NCBI GenBank assembly: GCA_002798255.1
Contig: NWQQ01000021.1
Span: 186,001-250,000, forward strand
DNA from: Lysobacteraceae bacterium NML95-0200
GTDB lineage: Bacteria; Pseudomonadota; Gammaproteobacteria; Xanthomonadales; Xanthomonadaceae
Reading direction: 5' to 3'
Length of the DNA: 64,000 nucleotides
The position numbers were made by a program, and so were the translations under genes. Positions 14,780 through 24,589 of the stretch are shown in pieces; position 1 is the stretch's first letter, and the number at the start of each line of letters is the position of its first letter. The notes under the pieces are model-generated. The model was not told where the DNA came from, did no database searches, and saw nothing but the letters and a program-made list of their open reading frames with translations.

Positions 14780-15955
14780 ATGAGCAAGAAAAAAACCACC
14801 CCCGAAGCTGCTGCCCCGGCAGCCCCCAAGGTCAAGAAGTCGGTTGCGCTCTCCGGCACCGCTGCGGGCAATACCGCGCTGTGCACGGTGGGTCGCAGCG
14901 GCAACGACCTGCACTATCGCGGCTATGACATTCACGACCTGGCCACCAAGGCCACGTTTGAAGAAGTCGCACATCTCCTGGTACACGGCAGCCTGCCCAG
15001 TGCCTCGCAACTGGCCACCTACAAAACCAAGCTGAGGCGCCTGCGCGGCCTGCCGGTCATCGTGCAGGAAGCACTGGAGCTGATTCCCGCCAATGCCCAT
15101 CCGATGGACGTGCTGCGCACCGGCTGCTCGGTGCTGGGCACGGTGCTGCCTGAACGCGACGGCCACCCGGAAGCGGAAGCGCGCGATATCGCCGACCGGC
15201 TGATGGCGAGCTTTGGCTCGATGCTGCTGTACTGGTGGCATTTCACCCGCAATGGCCGCCGTATCGAGGTGGAAACCGATGACGACTCCATCGCCGCGCA
15301 CTTCCTGCATCTTTTGCATGGCGAGCCGCCCAGCGCGCTGCATGCCGAGGCGCTGGACAAATCGCTGATTCTATACGCCGAGCACGAGTTCAATGCCAGC
15401 ACCTTTACCGCGCGCGTGATTGCCGGCACCGGCTCGGACATGTATTCGGCCATCACCGGCGCGATTGGCGCGCTGCGCGGCCCCAAGCACGGTGGCGCCA
15501 ACGAAGTGGCGATGGACATCATCGCCCGCTACGGCAGCGCCGACGAGGCCGAAGCCGATATCCGCGCACGCATGGAACGCAAGGAAATCATCATTGGCTT
15601 CGGGCACCCGGTGTACACCATCGGCGACCCACGCAACCCCATCATCAAAAAGCTCAGCAAAAAACTGTGCAAGGACGGCGGCAACACCTTGCTGTTTGAT
15701 GTCTCCGAGCGCATCGAAACGCTGATGATGGACACCAAGAAGATGTTCCCGAATCTGGACTGGTACAGCGCATCGAGCTATCACATGATGGGCGTACCCA
15801 CCCCGATGTTCACCCCGCTGTTCGTCATCGCCCGCACTTCGGGCTGGAGCGCGCATGTCATCGAACAGCGCCAGGACGGCAAAATCATCCGCCCCAGCGC
15901 CAACTACACCGGCCCCGAAGACCGCGCCTTCGTGCCGCTGGCCAAGCGCGGCTAA
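14780..15955 (+). CDS. prpC: 2-methylcitrate synthase
   Basis: A 391-residue member of the citrate synthase family that condenses propionyl-CoA with oxaloacetate. Conserved histidines are present: His202 in EHEFNAS, His237 in PKHGGANE and His276 in GFGHPVY. The length, the short N terminus and pairing with prpB separate it from housekeeping citrate synthase. The first 22 residues are Lys/Ala/Pro-rich and likely disordered. CGGAG at 14768-14772 precedes the ATG at 14780. A good terminator follows. Confidence 0.93.
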   Translation: MSKKKTTPEAAAPAAPKVKKSVALSGTAAGNTALCTVGRSGNDLHYRGYDIHDLATKATFEEVAHLLVHGSLPSASQLATYKTKLRRLRGLPVIVQEALELIPANAHPMDVLRTGCSVLGTVLPERDGHPEAEARDIADRLMASFGSMLLYWWHFTRNGRRIEVETDDDSIAAHFLHLLHGEPPSALHAEALDKSLILYAEHEFNASTFTARVIAGTGSDMYSAITGAIGALRGPKHGGANEVAMDIIARYGSADEAEADIRARMERKEIIIGFGHPVYTIGDPRNPIIKKLSKKLCKDGGNTLLFDVSERIETLMMDTKKMFPNLDWYSASSYHMMGVPTPMFTPLFVIARTSGWSAHVIEQRQDGKIIRPSANYTGPEDRAFVPLAKRG

Positions 15956-15970
15956 CGGCCAATCAGGCAA

Positions 15971-16004
15971 AACAAACAGCCTGGTTCCCCGGGCTGTTTG
16001 TTTT
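15971..16004 (+). terminator. Terminator of prpBC
   Basis: AACAAACAGCC pairs with GGGCTGTTTGTT around a short loop and ends in TTTTC. It lies 15 bases after prpC. Confidence 0.8.
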
Positions 16005-16109
16005 CAGACGCTATCGCCGTCTTCTATACAGCCGTTTTCCAAGTGAAAATCGTGCAGGCCTGCCGGAAATACACGACTTCTGTTCAAGAATACGGCAGCA
16101 ATCAGGTAG

Positions 16110-16832
16110 TCAGCTGTCCTTGGCAAGCCACAGGCATTGCCCGGCTTTTTTCTCGATGGCAGCCAGCCGTGCCTGATGCGCGGCCTGTTCTTCATCACTC
16201 ACCAGCACCCGCGGGCGCGGGCCTTGCGGCATCTCGAAACTGATGGTCTGGGTGTTTGGCCGGGTATCGAGTGAGGCGTTGATTTCCACCGGCAGGTCAA
16301 ACCCCAACTCACTCTGCCCGCCGGTCATGGCCAGATACACATCGGCCAGAATCTGAGCATCGAGCAAGGCGCCGTGATAGCTGCGGTCGCGCACTTCCAC
16401 GCCCAGGCGCTTCACCAGGGCATCGAGTGAATTGCGCTGCCCCGGCCAGCGTTTGCGCGCCATTTCCAGGGTGTCGAACACGTCGGCGTAATCGCTGATG
16501 GTGCCCAGCTGCGGGCCGATGCCGGCAAGTTCGGCGTTCAAAAAGCCCACATCGAACTTGGCGTTGTGAATGATGAGTTCGGCGCCGCGGATGTATTCGA
16601 CAAACGATTCGGCCACATCGGCAAACAGCGGCTTGTCTGCCAGAAATTCCAGGCTAAGGCCAGTGACCTCGCGTGCGCCTTCTTCAAAATCGCGCTCGGG
16701 GTTCAGGTACACATGGAAGTTGTTGCCGGTCAGGCGGCGCTCTATCAGCTCCACACAGCCGATTTCCACCACGCGGTTGCCCGCGCGCCACTCAAGCCCG
16801 GTGGTCTCAGTATCCAGTACGATTTGTCGCAT
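16110..16832 (-). CDS. dnaQ: DNA polymerase III epsilon subunit (proofreading exonuclease)
   Basis: A 240-residue 3'-5' exonuclease of the DEDDh type, which edits replication errors within the Pol III core. Exo motifs are intact: DTETTG with Asp7 and Glu9, HNAKFD at 89-94 with Asp94, and YHGALLDA with His153 and Asp158. The C-terminal tail (about 190-240) would bind the alpha subunit encoded by dnaE at the other end of the window. Its ATG overlaps the stop of rnhA (ATGA), so the two are translationally coupled, the usual pairing in gammaproteobacteria. Confidence 0.95.
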   Translation of the reverse strand: MRQIVLDTETTGLEWRAGNRVVEIGCVELIERRLTGNNFHVYLNPERDFEEGAREVTGLSLEFLADKPLFADVAESFVEYIRGAELIIHNAKFDVGFLNAELAGIGPQLGTISDYADVFDTLEMARKRWPGQRNSLDALVKRLGVEVRDRSYHGALLDAQILADVYLAMTGGQSELGFDLPVEINASLDTRPNTQTISFEMPQGPRPRVLVSDEEQAAHQARLAAIEKKAGQCLWLAKDS

Positions 16833-17287
16833 CAGCCGTTTTCCTGTTTGATTTTTGCAGCCTCGGCGCGTGCCAGCTGGTCAACGCGCTCGTTGTCCGG
16901 GTGACCGGCATGGCCTTTGACCCAGCGCCAGTCCACCTGATGACGGCGCGCGGCCTCATCCAATCGCTGCCACAGATCCTGATTCTTGACCGCATCGCCA
17001 CCGCTGGTTTTCCAGCCGCGCCGCTTCCAGCCGGGCAGCCATTCGCTAATCCCCTGCTGCACATAACGCGAGTCGGTATGCAGCAGCACTTCGCACGGCT
17101 CGGTCAAGGCGTCCAGTGCGCAAATGGCGGCCATCAGCTCCATGCGGTTATTGGTGGTATTGGCCTCGCCACCGGAAAGGGTTTTCTCGCGGCTGCCATA
17201 GCGCAGTAATACGCCCCAGCCACCGGGGCCGGGATTGCCGAGGCAAGCGCCATCGGTATGCACTTCCACCTGTTTCAAGGCGCTCAT
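16832..17287 (-). CDS. rnhA: Ribonuclease HI
   Basis: A 151-residue enzyme that cuts the RNA strand of RNA-DNA hybrids, removing R-loops and primers. The carboxylate set is complete: Asp12 in [11 protein letters not shown], Glu50 in NRMEL, Asp72 in HTDSRYV and Asp136 in RVDQLA; the flexible loop His is in KGHAGHP. The length is standard. It overlaps the upstream methyltransferase stop and the downstream dnaQ start, forming a compact three-gene operon. Confidence 0.96.
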   Translation of the reverse strand: MSALKQVEVHTDGACLGNPGPGGWGVLLRYGSREKTLSGGEANTTNNRMELMAAICALDALTEPCEVLLHTDSRYVQQGISEWLPGWKRRGWKTSGGDAVKNQDLWQRLDEAARRHQVDWRWVKGHAGHPDNERVDQLARAEAAKIKQENG

Positions 17288-17943
17288 GCCGCCACATCCA
17301 TGGCCGGTCGCATCCCTCTGGCCGGGATGCGGGTCAGGGGGATGCGGCGTTTTTCTGCCTGCAATACATAGGCCGCACGAATCCCGGCACCGTGCTGCAG
17401 GCGTGCGTCCTCCCGAGGATGCCAGCGTGCGCCAAGCCCCAGGGTCAGGGCATCGGTCTGCAGCTGCGCCCGGCGCAGGCTGCGCCGCCAGCTGAACGGC
17501 TCATGGGCCTGGACATCCGCACCCAGCCAGTGTCGCCGGTAGGGCGAGAGCGGATTGAGCGCAAACAGCCATAATCTGCCGCCGGGCAAGAGCACGCGTG
17601 CGCATTCGGAAAGCCATGGCAGGGCACTGGCCGGGCTGCCCACATGCTGTACCACCACGGTGGCGATGGACTCGCTCTGCAGCGGCAGCACATCCTGCGG
17701 GCAATGCAATTCGCCCCCCCAGCCCTGCCGCCGTGGCGATAGCCACACGCCCAGCGGCGCGCTGATTTCGGCCGGTCTTGCCGCTGCCGAGAACACAAGC
17801 CAAGGCAAACCCGGACGCGCCTCCAGCGCCTCTGCAATCAGCCCGGTTTCACTCGCCAACAGCGCCACGGCTGCCTGACTGGCAAACCAGTCGGCAGGCG
17901 GTTCAGGTTGACGGCGGGCAGTCAGGAGGGGCATCTTCGCCAT
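17284..17943 (-). CDS. Predicted class I SAM-dependent methyltransferase
   Basis: A 219-residue protein. The region [16 protein letters not shown] and [18 protein letters not shown] matches the later part of a class I SAM methyltransferase fold (post-motif I strands, LPGGxL motif). The usual Gly-rich motif I is weak, so the protein may be divergent. The position between gloB and rnhA is conserved in related genomes, but the substrate is not known. I chose ATG at 17943; a second ATG is at 17934 with GGAGGGGC inside the coding sequence. Only five bases separate this start from the divergent gloB start. Confidence 0.7.
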   Translation of the reverse strand: MAKMPLLTARRQPEPPADWFASQAAVALLASETGLIAEALEARPGLPWLVFSAAARPAEISAPLGVWLSPRRQGWGGELHCPQDVLPLQSESIATVVVQHVGSPASALPWLSECARVLLPGGRLWLFALNPLSPYRRHWLGADVQAHEPFSWRRSLRRAQLQTDALTLGLGARWHPREDARLQHGAGIRAAYVLQAEKRRIPLTRIPARGMRPAMDVAA

Positions 17944-17948
17944 TCTAC

Positions 17949-18740
17949 GTGGACTTGCCCAATCTCCAAACCGTGTTACCGCCGCCCCCGCTGCCCTTTG
18001 CCAATGACAACTATCTGTGGTGGCTGCCCAACCGCGATACCGGCCCTGTGCTGGTTGATCCCGGCGAAGCCGCGCCGGTGTTGGCGCGTTTTGGCGATGG
18101 CCCGGCACCCTGCGCCATTTTGCTGACCCACCACCACGGCGACCATATCGGCGGCGTTCCGGCGCTGCTGGCGCATTGGCCGGAGATTGAAGTATTCGCC
18201 CCGCATGATGCACGCATCCCCCATGCCAGCAGGCGCGTGGCCGCAGGTGATGTGTTGCAGGCCGGGAATTACCGTTTTGAAGTGATTGAAGTCCACGGCC
18301 ATACCCGCAGCCATGTCGCCTATTACGGGCATGGTTTGCTGTTCTGTGGCGATGCCCTGTTCAGCCTGGGTTGCGGACGGATGTTTGAAGGTGACGCGCC
18401 CACCATGCTGGCTTCGCTGGAGCGACTTGCGGCACTGCCCGCTGATACGCAGGTGTGTTGCGCACATGAATACACGCTCGCCAATGCTGCATTTGCCCGC
18501 ACCGTCATGCCGCACAATGCCGCATTGGCCGCGCGCATGGAAGCGGCCAAGGTGCAGCGTCAGGCCAACCAGCCGACGCTGCCGGTGCCGCTCTCAAGCG
18601 AGCTTGAGAGCAACCCGTTTCTGCGCCTGGATGATGCCGAGGTACGCGCTGCCATCGCGGCCCATCAAGGCCAGCCCGCCACCAGCCGAATCGAGGCTTT
18701 TGCCTGCCTGCGCGGCTGGAAGGATGATTTTCGTGCATGA
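17949..18740 (+). CDS. gloB: Hydroxyacylglutathione hydrolase (glyoxalase II)
   Basis: A 263-residue metallo-beta-lactamase-fold enzyme that hydrolyses S-lactoylglutathione to lactate and glutathione, the second step of methylglyoxal detoxification. The metal site THHHGDH (residues 60-66) and the later HGHT, CGDALFSLGCGRMFEG and AHEYT motifs are intact. No ATG fits the expected N terminus; GTG at 17949 is the best start because it gives a protein beginning close to the first strand (FANDNYLW). The ATGA overlap at its end couples it to mltD. The divergent methyltransferase gene starts only five bases away. Confidence 0.92.
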   Translation: MDLPNLQTVLPPPPLPFANDNYLWWLPNRDTGPVLVDPGEAAPVLARFGDGPAPCAILLTHHHGDHIGGVPALLAHWPEIEVFAPHDARIPHASRRVAAGDVLQAGNYRFEVIEVHGHTRSHVAYYGHGLLFCGDALFSLGCGRMFEGDAPTMLASLERLAALPADTQVCCAHEYTLANAAFARTVMPHNAALAARMEAAKVQRQANQPTLPVPLSSELESNPFLRLDDAEVRAAIAAHQGQPATSRIEAFACLRGWKDDFRA

Positions 18741-20056
18741 AAACTTTGCGATTTGCCCCACTGCTGTTATGCCTTGGCGCCCTGCCACTCAAGGCCACAC
18801 CGCCTGCCGACGACAATCCGCAAGCGGATATGGCAGCGGCAACACAGGCTGCCGCCGCGACTGCAGCTGAAGCCGCCCTTGAGCCTGTCGCGCCAGTAGC
18901 TGACGACATCCCTGCGGCAGAAAATACCGATGTTGCAGCGTTGCCTGCCGAGGCTGCCCCCGCCCAGGAGGCGCCCGTCGCTGCATCCAAGCCAGTAGCC
19001 GCCAACATGCGCAACGGCCTGGAAATCCATCAGCAGCTTCTGGATAACCTCTCCGGATCGGGCTGCGAATCGGCCAATACGCGCTGGCGCAGCCATTACG
19101 CACGCGCATCGCAGCGCCTGGCCAATCCCGATGACGAGCTCCTGGCCTTGTTCGGCTATGTGGTCGATGAAATCGTCAAGGCCGGACTGCCCAGCGAGTA
19201 CGCGCTGATTCCATTTATCGAAAGCCGCTACAACCCTTCAGCCAGAAGCGGCGCAGGCCCTGCCGGGATGTGGCAGTTCATCGCCACCACTGCCCGCAAT
19301 CAGGGCATCACCATGAACGCCAGCTACGACGGGCGCTATTCGGTCATCGAATCCACCCGCGCTGCCGTGCGTTATCTGCAGAACCTGCACAAGATGTTCG
19401 GTGGCAACTGGCAACTGGCGATGATGGGCTATAACGCCGGTGAATATCGCATACTCGGCGCCATTCGCCAGAGCGGGCAATCGCCGCGCAATGCCGACCT
19501 TGGCAAAATCAACAGCGGCATCCCCGCCATCAGCCGCGCTTATGTGGAAAAGCTCCATGCCATTTCCTGCCTGATGAAGCAGGCCGGCAGGCAGGCCGAC
19601 TGGCGCGCCAAACTGGACCGCCCGGTACCGCGCCTTGTACCCACCGAAGCGGGCAACGCCACCAGCCTGCAACAATGGGCGCAAACGCGCGCGCTCAACC
19701 CCGCCATGCTGGCACGCCTCAATCCCGCACTTGCCAGCGGTGCATTGCGCACTGGCAATCACGCGCCGCAGCTTTTGGCTCCGGCTGTCAGTCCGTCAGC
19801 AGCCGTGGCGGCAACGGCTCGCCGCGCGTTGGGCAGCAGCGTCATCGCCAGCGGCAGTGCCGCAGGCCAGCTTGCAGGCAATAATGGTCAACACGCCCGC
19901 CCAGCTACCCACACCGTCAAGCCCGGTGATTCCCTGTGGAGCATCACCCGCCGCTATGGCACCAGCACCGCAGAGCTGATGCGCCTGAACGGCCTGCGCC
20001 CGACCTCAACACTACGCCCTGGTATGGTTTTGAAACTCGACGAAACCGCCCCATAA
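18737..20056 (+). CDS. mltD: Membrane-bound lytic transglycosylase D-like protein with LysM domain
   Basis: A 439-residue periplasmic enzyme that cleaves the glycan strands of peptidoglycan with anhydro-muramyl end formation. Residues 1-20 are a signal sequence; 22-88 are an Ala/Pro-rich linker. The SLT domain has the catalytic Glu162 in [12 protein letters not shown], followed by GPAGMWQF and the [10 protein letters not shown] motif. The last 48 residues are one LysM repeat ([17 protein letters not shown]), which binds the sugar backbone. I see no lipobox with a Cys directly after the signal, so membrane attachment is unclear. ATG overlaps the gloB stop. Confidence 0.88.
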   Translation: MKTLRFAPLLLCLGALPLKATPPADDNPQADMAAATQAAAATAAEAALEPVAPVADDIPAAENTDVAALPAEAAPAQEAPVAASKPVAANMRNGLEIHQQLLDNLSGSGCESANTRWRSHYARASQRLANPDDELLALFGYVVDEIVKAGLPSEYALIPFIESRYNPSARSGAGPAGMWQFIATTARNQGITMNASYDGRYSVIESTRAAVRYLQNLHKMFGGNWQLAMMGYNAGEYRILGAIRQSGQSPRNADLGKINSGIPAISRAYVEKLHAISCLMKQAGRQADWRAKLDRPVPRLVPTEAGNATSLQQWAQTRALNPAMLARLNPALASGALRTGNHAPQLLAPAVSPSAAVAATARRALGSSVIASGSAAGQLAGNNGQHARPATHTVKPGDSLWSITRRYGTSTAELMRLNGLRPTSTLRPGMVLKLDETAP

Positions 20057-20102
20057 CGGGCAAACTACAGGCTTTCAACCAACCGCAAACGGAGCAGCAA
20101 GC

Positions 20103-20891
20103 ATGGGTTTTCTGCAAGGCAAGCGCGCACTTATCACCGGCATCGCCAGTGAGCGCTCCATCGCCAACGGCATCGCCGAGGCCATGCGTCGCGAAGGCGC
20201 AGAACTGGCATTCACCTACCAAAACGACAAGCTCAAATCGCGTGTCGAGGCCGCCGCCAAAGAATACGGCAGCGATATCGTCATTCCCCTGGATGTTTCA
20301 TCCGATGCACAAATCGCCGATTGTTTTGCCGAGCTTGGCAAGCACTGGGACGGTTTTGACATCTTGATTCATGCCATCGCCTATGCCCCGCGCGAAGCCA
20401 TCGCCGGGCAGTTCCTTGATGGCCTGACCCGCGAAAACTTTGCCATCGCCCATGATATTTCCGCCTATTCGCTGGCGGCCTTGGCCGCTGCAGCGCGCCC
20501 GATGATGGCCGGGCGCAATGGTGCGGTGCTGACACTCTCCTACCTCGGCGCCGAGCGCGCCTTGCAGGGCTATAACGTAATGGGCGTGGCCAAGGCCAGC
20601 CTGGAAGCCACCGTGCGTTACCTCGCCTATAACCTTGGCCCCGAAGGCATCCGCGTCAATGCCGTGTCCGCAGGCCCCATCAAAACTCTGGCCGCCGCCG
20701 GCATCGGCGGCTTCCGCAAGATTCTGGGCCATGTGGAAGAAAACGCGCCGCTGCGCCGCACTGTCACCATTGAAGAAGTTGGCAATGTCGCCGCCTTCCT
20801 GTGCTCTGACCTTGCCAGCGCCGTCACCGGCGAAGTGACCTATGTCGATTCGGGCTACAACATCCTTGGCATGACCGGCCTCAACGACTGA
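20103..20891 (+). CDS. fabI: Enoyl-[acyl-carrier-protein] reductase, NADH-dependent
   Basis: A 262-residue short-chain dehydrogenase that performs the last reduction in each round of fatty acid elongation; it is the target of triclosan-type inhibitors in other bacteria. The cofactor motif [13 protein letters not shown] (13-25) and catalytic YX6K pair Tyr157/Lys164 are present, together with Tyr147. GGAG at 20092-20095 gives the ribosome site. It is followed by a strong terminator. Confidence 0.95.
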   Translation: MGFLQGKRALITGIASERSIANGIAEAMRREGAELAFTYQNDKLKSRVEAAAKEYGSDIVIPLDVSSDAQIADCFAELGKHWDGFDILIHAIAYAPREAIAGQFLDGLTRENFAIAHDISAYSLAALAAAARPMMAGRNGAVLTLSYLGAERALQGYNVMGVAKASLEATVRYLAYNLGPEGIRVNAVSAGPIKTLAAAGIGGFRKILGHVEENAPLRRTVTIEEVGNVAAFLCSDLASAVTGEVTYVDSGYNILGMTGLND

Positions 20892-20930
20892 AACTAGCCA
20901 AAGGCCCAGAACCAAGCCCGAGAAAGTGAG

Positions 20931-20954
20931 AATGCCCCCGAAACCGGGGGCATT
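20931..20954 (+). terminator. fabI terminator hairpin (identical copy at 22011)
   Basis: ATGCCCCC pairs with GGGGGCAT around GAAACC. The same 24 bases occur at 22011-22034 after the convergent ppiD gene. Confidence 0.8.
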
Positions 20955-21135
20955 CAAATGATTGCCCCCTCCCCCTGCATGAAGTCGCAGGCTCTGTCGG
21001 AGAGCCCCAAAGATTCTGCGACGGCGCTTCGCTTGCGCAGAATGACAGGGCATTTTTCAGATTCGACAAACCCTATCGCCTCGCGCAAGTCACACTTGCA
21101 AGCTGTCACCCCGCGTAAAGCCACACCCACAACCC

Positions 21136-21521
21136 GTCACCCTGCGCGTAGTCGCAGGGTCTACTGGGGATGCAAAAAGATTCTGCAACTGCACTTACGC
21201 TTATGCAGAATGACGGTTGATTTTGCTTGCTGTTGCTTTTGCTGTTGCTTTCCGCCCTGTTCGGACGCCCCGGGTACCGCAGCGGCCAATGGGAGAAGGC
21301 AGGGTATGTTTGAGCAGCGCGAAGCGATGCGAGTTTGCCCTGCCGCCATTGGCCGCGAGGAACGCAGGGTACCTTGCGAAGCAAGGCGCGGTAGCCAGGG
21401 CTGGTTTCTTTGCCTCCTTTCTTTGCCAGCAAAGAAAGGAGGTGTGCCGCCGGGCGCAGTCCCGGCATTGAACTGAAGCCCAAGCAGATTCTGCGACGGC
21501 GCTGCGCTTGCGCAGAATGAC
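21136..21521 (+). repeat. First copy of a 0.4-kb intergenic repeat unit
   Basis: Begins GTCACCCTGCGCGTAGTCGC and ends at a CAGAATGAC palindrome arm. It includes a GTTCGGACGC block, a GAAGCGATGCGAG block and an internal hairpin CCTCCTTTCTTTG / CAAAGAAAGGAGG. It matches 21581-21982 with scattered substitutions; the repeat period is 445 bases. Confidence 0.85.
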
Positions 21522-21580
21522 AAGGCGATTTTTTAGCTTCGACAAACCCAACCGCCTTGCGCAAACCGCATCCATATTTT

Positions 21581-21982
21581 GTCACCCTGCGCGTAGTCGC
21601 AGGGTCTTTACCGGAAAGACCAGAAAGACTCTGCAACCACGCTGCGCTTGTGCAGAATGACGGTTGATTTTGCTTGAGGCGGCTTTTGCTGTTGCCGTTG
21701 CTTTTGCCCTTCTGCCCTGTTCGGACGCGCCGAGTACCGCAGCGGCCAATGGGAGAAGGCAGGGTATGTCTGAGCAGCGCGAAGCGATGCGAGTTTGCCC
21801 TGCCGCCATTGACCGCGAGGAACGCAGGGCACCTTGCGCAGCAAGGCGCGGTAGCCAGGGCTGGTTTCTTTGCCTCCTTTCTTTGCCAGCAAAGAAAGGA
21901 GGTGCGCCGCTGGGCGCAATCCCGGCGTTGAACTGAAGCCCAAGCAGATTCTGCGACCGCGCTTACGCTTGCACAGAATGAC
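21581..21982 (+). repeat. Second copy of the 0.4-kb intergenic repeat unit
   Basis: The central part (about 21715-21945) is over 90% identical to 21271-21485 by eye. The difference is mainly a short variable segment after TTTTGCTT. Confidence 0.85.
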
Positions 21983-22010
21983 GAATTAATTCTTGAGCGC
22001 CAACTACGAC

Positions 22011-22034
22011 AATGCCCCCGAAACCGGGGGCATT
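22011..22034 (-). terminator. ppiD terminator hairpin (identical copy at 20931)
   Basis: Same perfect stem as the fabI terminator, 24 bases after the ppiD stop on the minus strand. Confidence 0.75.
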
Positions 22035-22058
22035 GTCGTGTATCAGAGGCAACTCAAA

Positions 22059-24029
22059 TCAAAGCTGGCTTTCAGCCACAACGATTTGCGATTGTTTGCG
22101 CTTCTGCGCAATCAGCCCCATCGCTGCCTGATTGCCACTGCCTGTCGCCAATTGCTGGCGCAGCATTTCGCGCTCGGCAGGCGGCATGGTCTGGTCATCC
22201 TTGCCATCATGCACGGCCTTGATTTGGAAGGCTATCCAGCTACCGTCAGGCATCGCCACCTGGCCTGCCGAAGGCGCACTGTCGGTTGGCTTTGGCGCGC
22301 TGAAAATGGCCTTCATCGCATCCGCAGTCAGAATCGGCAAATGCCGCATCATGCCGGGCATGTCCTGTACCTCGGCACCCACTGCCGCAGCCTGTGCCGA
22401 CAGCGCCTCGCCCTTACGTACCGCTGCGGCGATATCGGTCGCGGTCTTTTCAGCAGCCTTGGAAGTGCGCTCGGCACGCACCGCTGCAATCACCGCATCA
22501 CGCACCTTGTCCAGCACCAGCGGCTGTTGCGGCTGATGCGCCACCACGCGCAGCAGCACACTGTGGTCGGCGCTGATATTCACAGGGTCACTGACTCCAC
22601 CGCTTTGGATGCGGCTATCGGAAAACGCCTCGCGCTGCACCGCAGGCAAGGCCAGAATGCCCTCCCCTGCGCCCTTGACAAGCGTTGCTTTCTGCACGCC
22701 AAGACCATGTTTTGCAGCGGCTTCGGCAAAACCTGCCGGGTTTTTCAGAAGCTCATCCACCAAGGCGCCGAGAAGCTCGTTATAAGCGCGCTCACGGCCC
22801 GTGGCCAGCTCTTCACGCGCCAGTTCTTCGCGCACTTCTTCAAAGCTGCGGGTGGTGCCGCTACGCACTTCACGCACCTGGATGACGTGCCAGCCGAAAT
22901 CACTCTTGACCGGGCCGACAATCGCCACACCATCTGCGGCAAACACGGCGTCTTCAAACGGCTTGACCATCAGGCCGTTGCGCTCCAGCCAACCCAGGTC
23001 GCCGCCGTTTTGCGCAGAGCCTGCATCGGCAGAATTGGCCTTGGCAAGCGCCGCAAAATCAGCCCCTGCACGCGCTTCGGCAGCCAGCTTGGCGGCTTTT
23101 TCCTGCGCGGCTTTCTGTGCATCAGCGCCTGCCGTAGCATCGGCCTCAATCAGGATATGTGATACCAGACGCTGCTCGGCAGTGCCAAAGCGTGCCTTCT
23201 GGCCTTCATAGCGGGCACGCAATTGCGCTTCATCAGTCGTAGGCTCGGGCAGGTTTGCCGCATTGACCTCGACATATTCCAGCGTCACCGTTTCCGCAGA
23301 CTGGTAATCATCCGCATGCGCCTTGTACCAGGCCTTGATGTCGGCATCGCTGACTTCGCCGTCATCGGGGGTTGGCCGCACATGCACCACGGCCACATCG
23401 CGCTTTTCCAGCAACATCGACACAAGACGCTCGCCATAGGGCTTGGAAATGAAGGCCGAGCGCGCCAGCGTGCCGGTCAAGGCCACCGTCAGCAAATCAT
23501 CGCGGACATTGCTTTCAAACATCCGCGGCGTCATCGGCGGATTGGCACCGGAGAGCATTGCCTGATAACGCTGCGCATTGAACTTGCCATCCACCTGGAA
23601 TTGCGGATAGCTCTGGATACTGCGGCGCACCAGCTCATCAGGAATCACCACGCCCGCCTCACGGGCAGCGATTTGCGCCAGACGCTCATCCACCATCATC
23701 TCCAGAATGCGGCGCTTGTTCTCGGCCGATTCAAATGCACGGCTGTCAAACTGCTCACCCTGCGCCTGACGCGCCTGATTGCGCTCGATATCAAGTCGGA
23801 TGCGGAAATCCTGCAGGCTAATCTCCTCCTCGTCCCAGAGCCTGGATAGCGGCCAGATGGACGGTGCCGACTGCCACCAGCCAGGCGGCGTCTTGATCTT
23901 GGCGGCGTAGTTTTCCATCCGCCCGGTCATATAGTCACCGATGCCGAACAAGGCAAACGGCACGATCAAAAGACCGAGAATAACCGTGGCCACCCAGCCA
24001 CTGGACTTTTCACGAAGTGCTTGCAGCAT
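22059..24029 (-). CDS. ppiD: Periplasmic folding chaperone PpiD (SurA/PpiC-type)
   Basis: A 656-residue inner-membrane-anchored chaperone that helps outer-membrane and secreted proteins fold after Sec export. Residues 12-33 are one membrane helix (WVATVILGLLIVPFALFGIGDY). A SurA-like helical N domain follows (SYPQFQVDGKFNAQRYQAML) and a parvulin domain lies near residues 265-375 (VSHILIEADA, DLGWLERNGLMVKPFEDAVF, FGWHVIQV). The length is close to E. coli PpiD (about 620). It lies downstream of the tRNA-Asp gene in the order lon-hupB-tRNAs-ppiD, the conserved proteobacterial arrangement. Confidence 0.93.
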   Translation of the reverse strand: MLQALREKSSGWVATVILGLLIVPFALFGIGDYMTGRMENYAAKIKTPPGWWQSAPSIWPLSRLWDEEEISLQDFRIRLDIERNQARQAQGEQFDSRAFESAENKRRILEMMVDERLAQIAAREAGVVIPDELVRRSIQSYPQFQVDGKFNAQRYQAMLSGANPPMTPRMFESNVRDDLLTVALTGTLARSAFISKPYGERLVSMLLEKRDVAVVHVRPTPDDGEVSDADIKAWYKAHADDYQSAETVTLEYVEVNAANLPEPTTDEAQLRARYEGQKARFGTAEQRLVSHILIEADATAGADAQKAAQEKAAKLAAEARAGADFAALAKANSADAGSAQNGGDLGWLERNGLMVKPFEDAVFAADGVAIVGPVKSDFGWHVIQVREVRSGTTRSFEEVREELAREELATGRERAYNELLGALVDELLKNPAGFAEAAAKHGLGVQKATLVKGAGEGILALPAVQREAFSDSRIQSGGVSDPVNISADHSVLLRVVAHQPQQPLVLDKVRDAVIAAVRAERTSKAAEKTATDIAAAVRKGEALSAQAAAVGAEVQDMPGMMRHLPILTADAMKAIFSAPKPTDSAPSAGQVAMPDGSWIAFQIKAVHDGKDDQTMPPAEREMLRQQLATGSGNQAAMGLIAQKRKQSQIVVAESQL

Positions 24030-24106
24030 GTGATTTTCCGTAAACGCAAAACGTAGCCGGGCAGTTTACCGCGCATCCTGGCTTCACGCTGCAACCCCAT
24101 GAAGCA

Positions 24107-24139
24107 AAAAACAAAAAACCCCGCATTGCTGCGAGGTTT
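24107..24139 (-). terminator. Terminator after the tRNA-Val/tRNA-Asp genes
   Basis: On the minus strand AAACCTCGC pairs with GCGGGGTTT around AGCAAT, followed by TTTTGTTTTTTG. It lies just after tRNA-Asp and before ppiD. Confidence 0.75.
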
Positions 24140-24150
24140 CGTGTATCAAA

Positions 24151-24227
24151 TGGCGGAGCGGACGGGACTCGAACCCGCGACCTCCGGCGTGACAGGCCAG
24201 CATTCTAACCAGCTGAACTACCGCTCC
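24151..24227 (-). tRNA. tRNA-Asp (GTC)
   Basis: Acceptor GGAGCGG/CCGCTCC, D arm TAGTTCAGCTGGTTAGAA, anticodon loop CTGTCAC with GTC, T arm GGGTTCGAGTCCC, encoded CCA. 77 bases with CCA. Confidence 0.97.
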
Positions 24228-24405
24228 GCGAAGAACTGAAACTATACAACCAAGTTTTGAGTCTTGCAACAACTTTTTACCGTTTTTTTGCCTGAATGTT
24301 TACATTCACTGCAAAACGCCGATGTCTGTTATTGCCAGACCCCATGTTTCAGGCGCCAAATCAGGAAATCACTCCATCATGCACACCCAAAACATGGTGA
24401 CCAAT

Positions 24406-24480
24406 TGGTGGGAGCTGAGGGGATCGAACCCCCGACCCTCTCCTTGTAAGGGAGACGCTCTACCGCTGAGCTAAGCTCCC
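24406..24480 (-). tRNA. tRNA-Val (TAC)
   Basis: Acceptor GGGAGCT/AGCTCCC, D arm TAGCTCAGCGGTAGAG, anticodon loop CTTACAA with TAC, T arm GGGTTCGATCCC, encoded CCA. It sits between hupB and tRNA-Asp. Confidence 0.97.
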
Positions 24481-24539
24481 GTCACAAAGGCGCTAAGCCT
24501 GTGCGGGCGCGCATCATAACCTTGTTTTTTGCAGACTGC

Positions 24540-24570
24540 AAACAAAAGCCCGGCACACAGGCCGGGCTTT
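24540..24570 (-). terminator. hupB terminator
   Basis: AAAGCCCGGC (24545-24554) pairs with GCCGGGCTTT (24561-24570) and on the minus strand is followed by TGTTTGC. It lies about 20 bases after the hupB stop. Confidence 0.8.
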
Positions 24571-24589
24571 GCACAACGCCTTGTGCGGA

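Larger units (their letters stand above)
20955..22010. repeat. Repeat-rich intergenic region between fabI and ppiD
   Basis: About 1.05 kb without a credible gene. It contains five imperfect palindromes of about 33 bases built on ATTCTGC-(about 19)-GCAGAAT-GAC, near 21013, 21179, 21488, 21630 and 21949, and a 0.4-kb unit that occurs twice. Frames of 80-170 codons on both strands here are repeats of each other with low-complexity composition and I do not call them genes. Confidence 0.75.

Noticed and set aside
21201-21943. Frames of 80-125 codons on both strands of the repeat island
   Set aside because: The same peptide strings recur in each repeat copy on both strands; they follow the repeat and not a gene, and no ribosome site is seen.
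20955-22010. Possible CRISPR array from repeated palindromes
   Set aside because: Spacing between palindromes is irregular (about 60-310 bases), the elements are imperfect, and no cas gene is present. They fit intergenic REP-like repeats.
21993-23162. A 389-codon plus-strand frame opposite ppiD
   Set aside because: Antisense to the PpiD parvulin domain; no ribosome site or domain.
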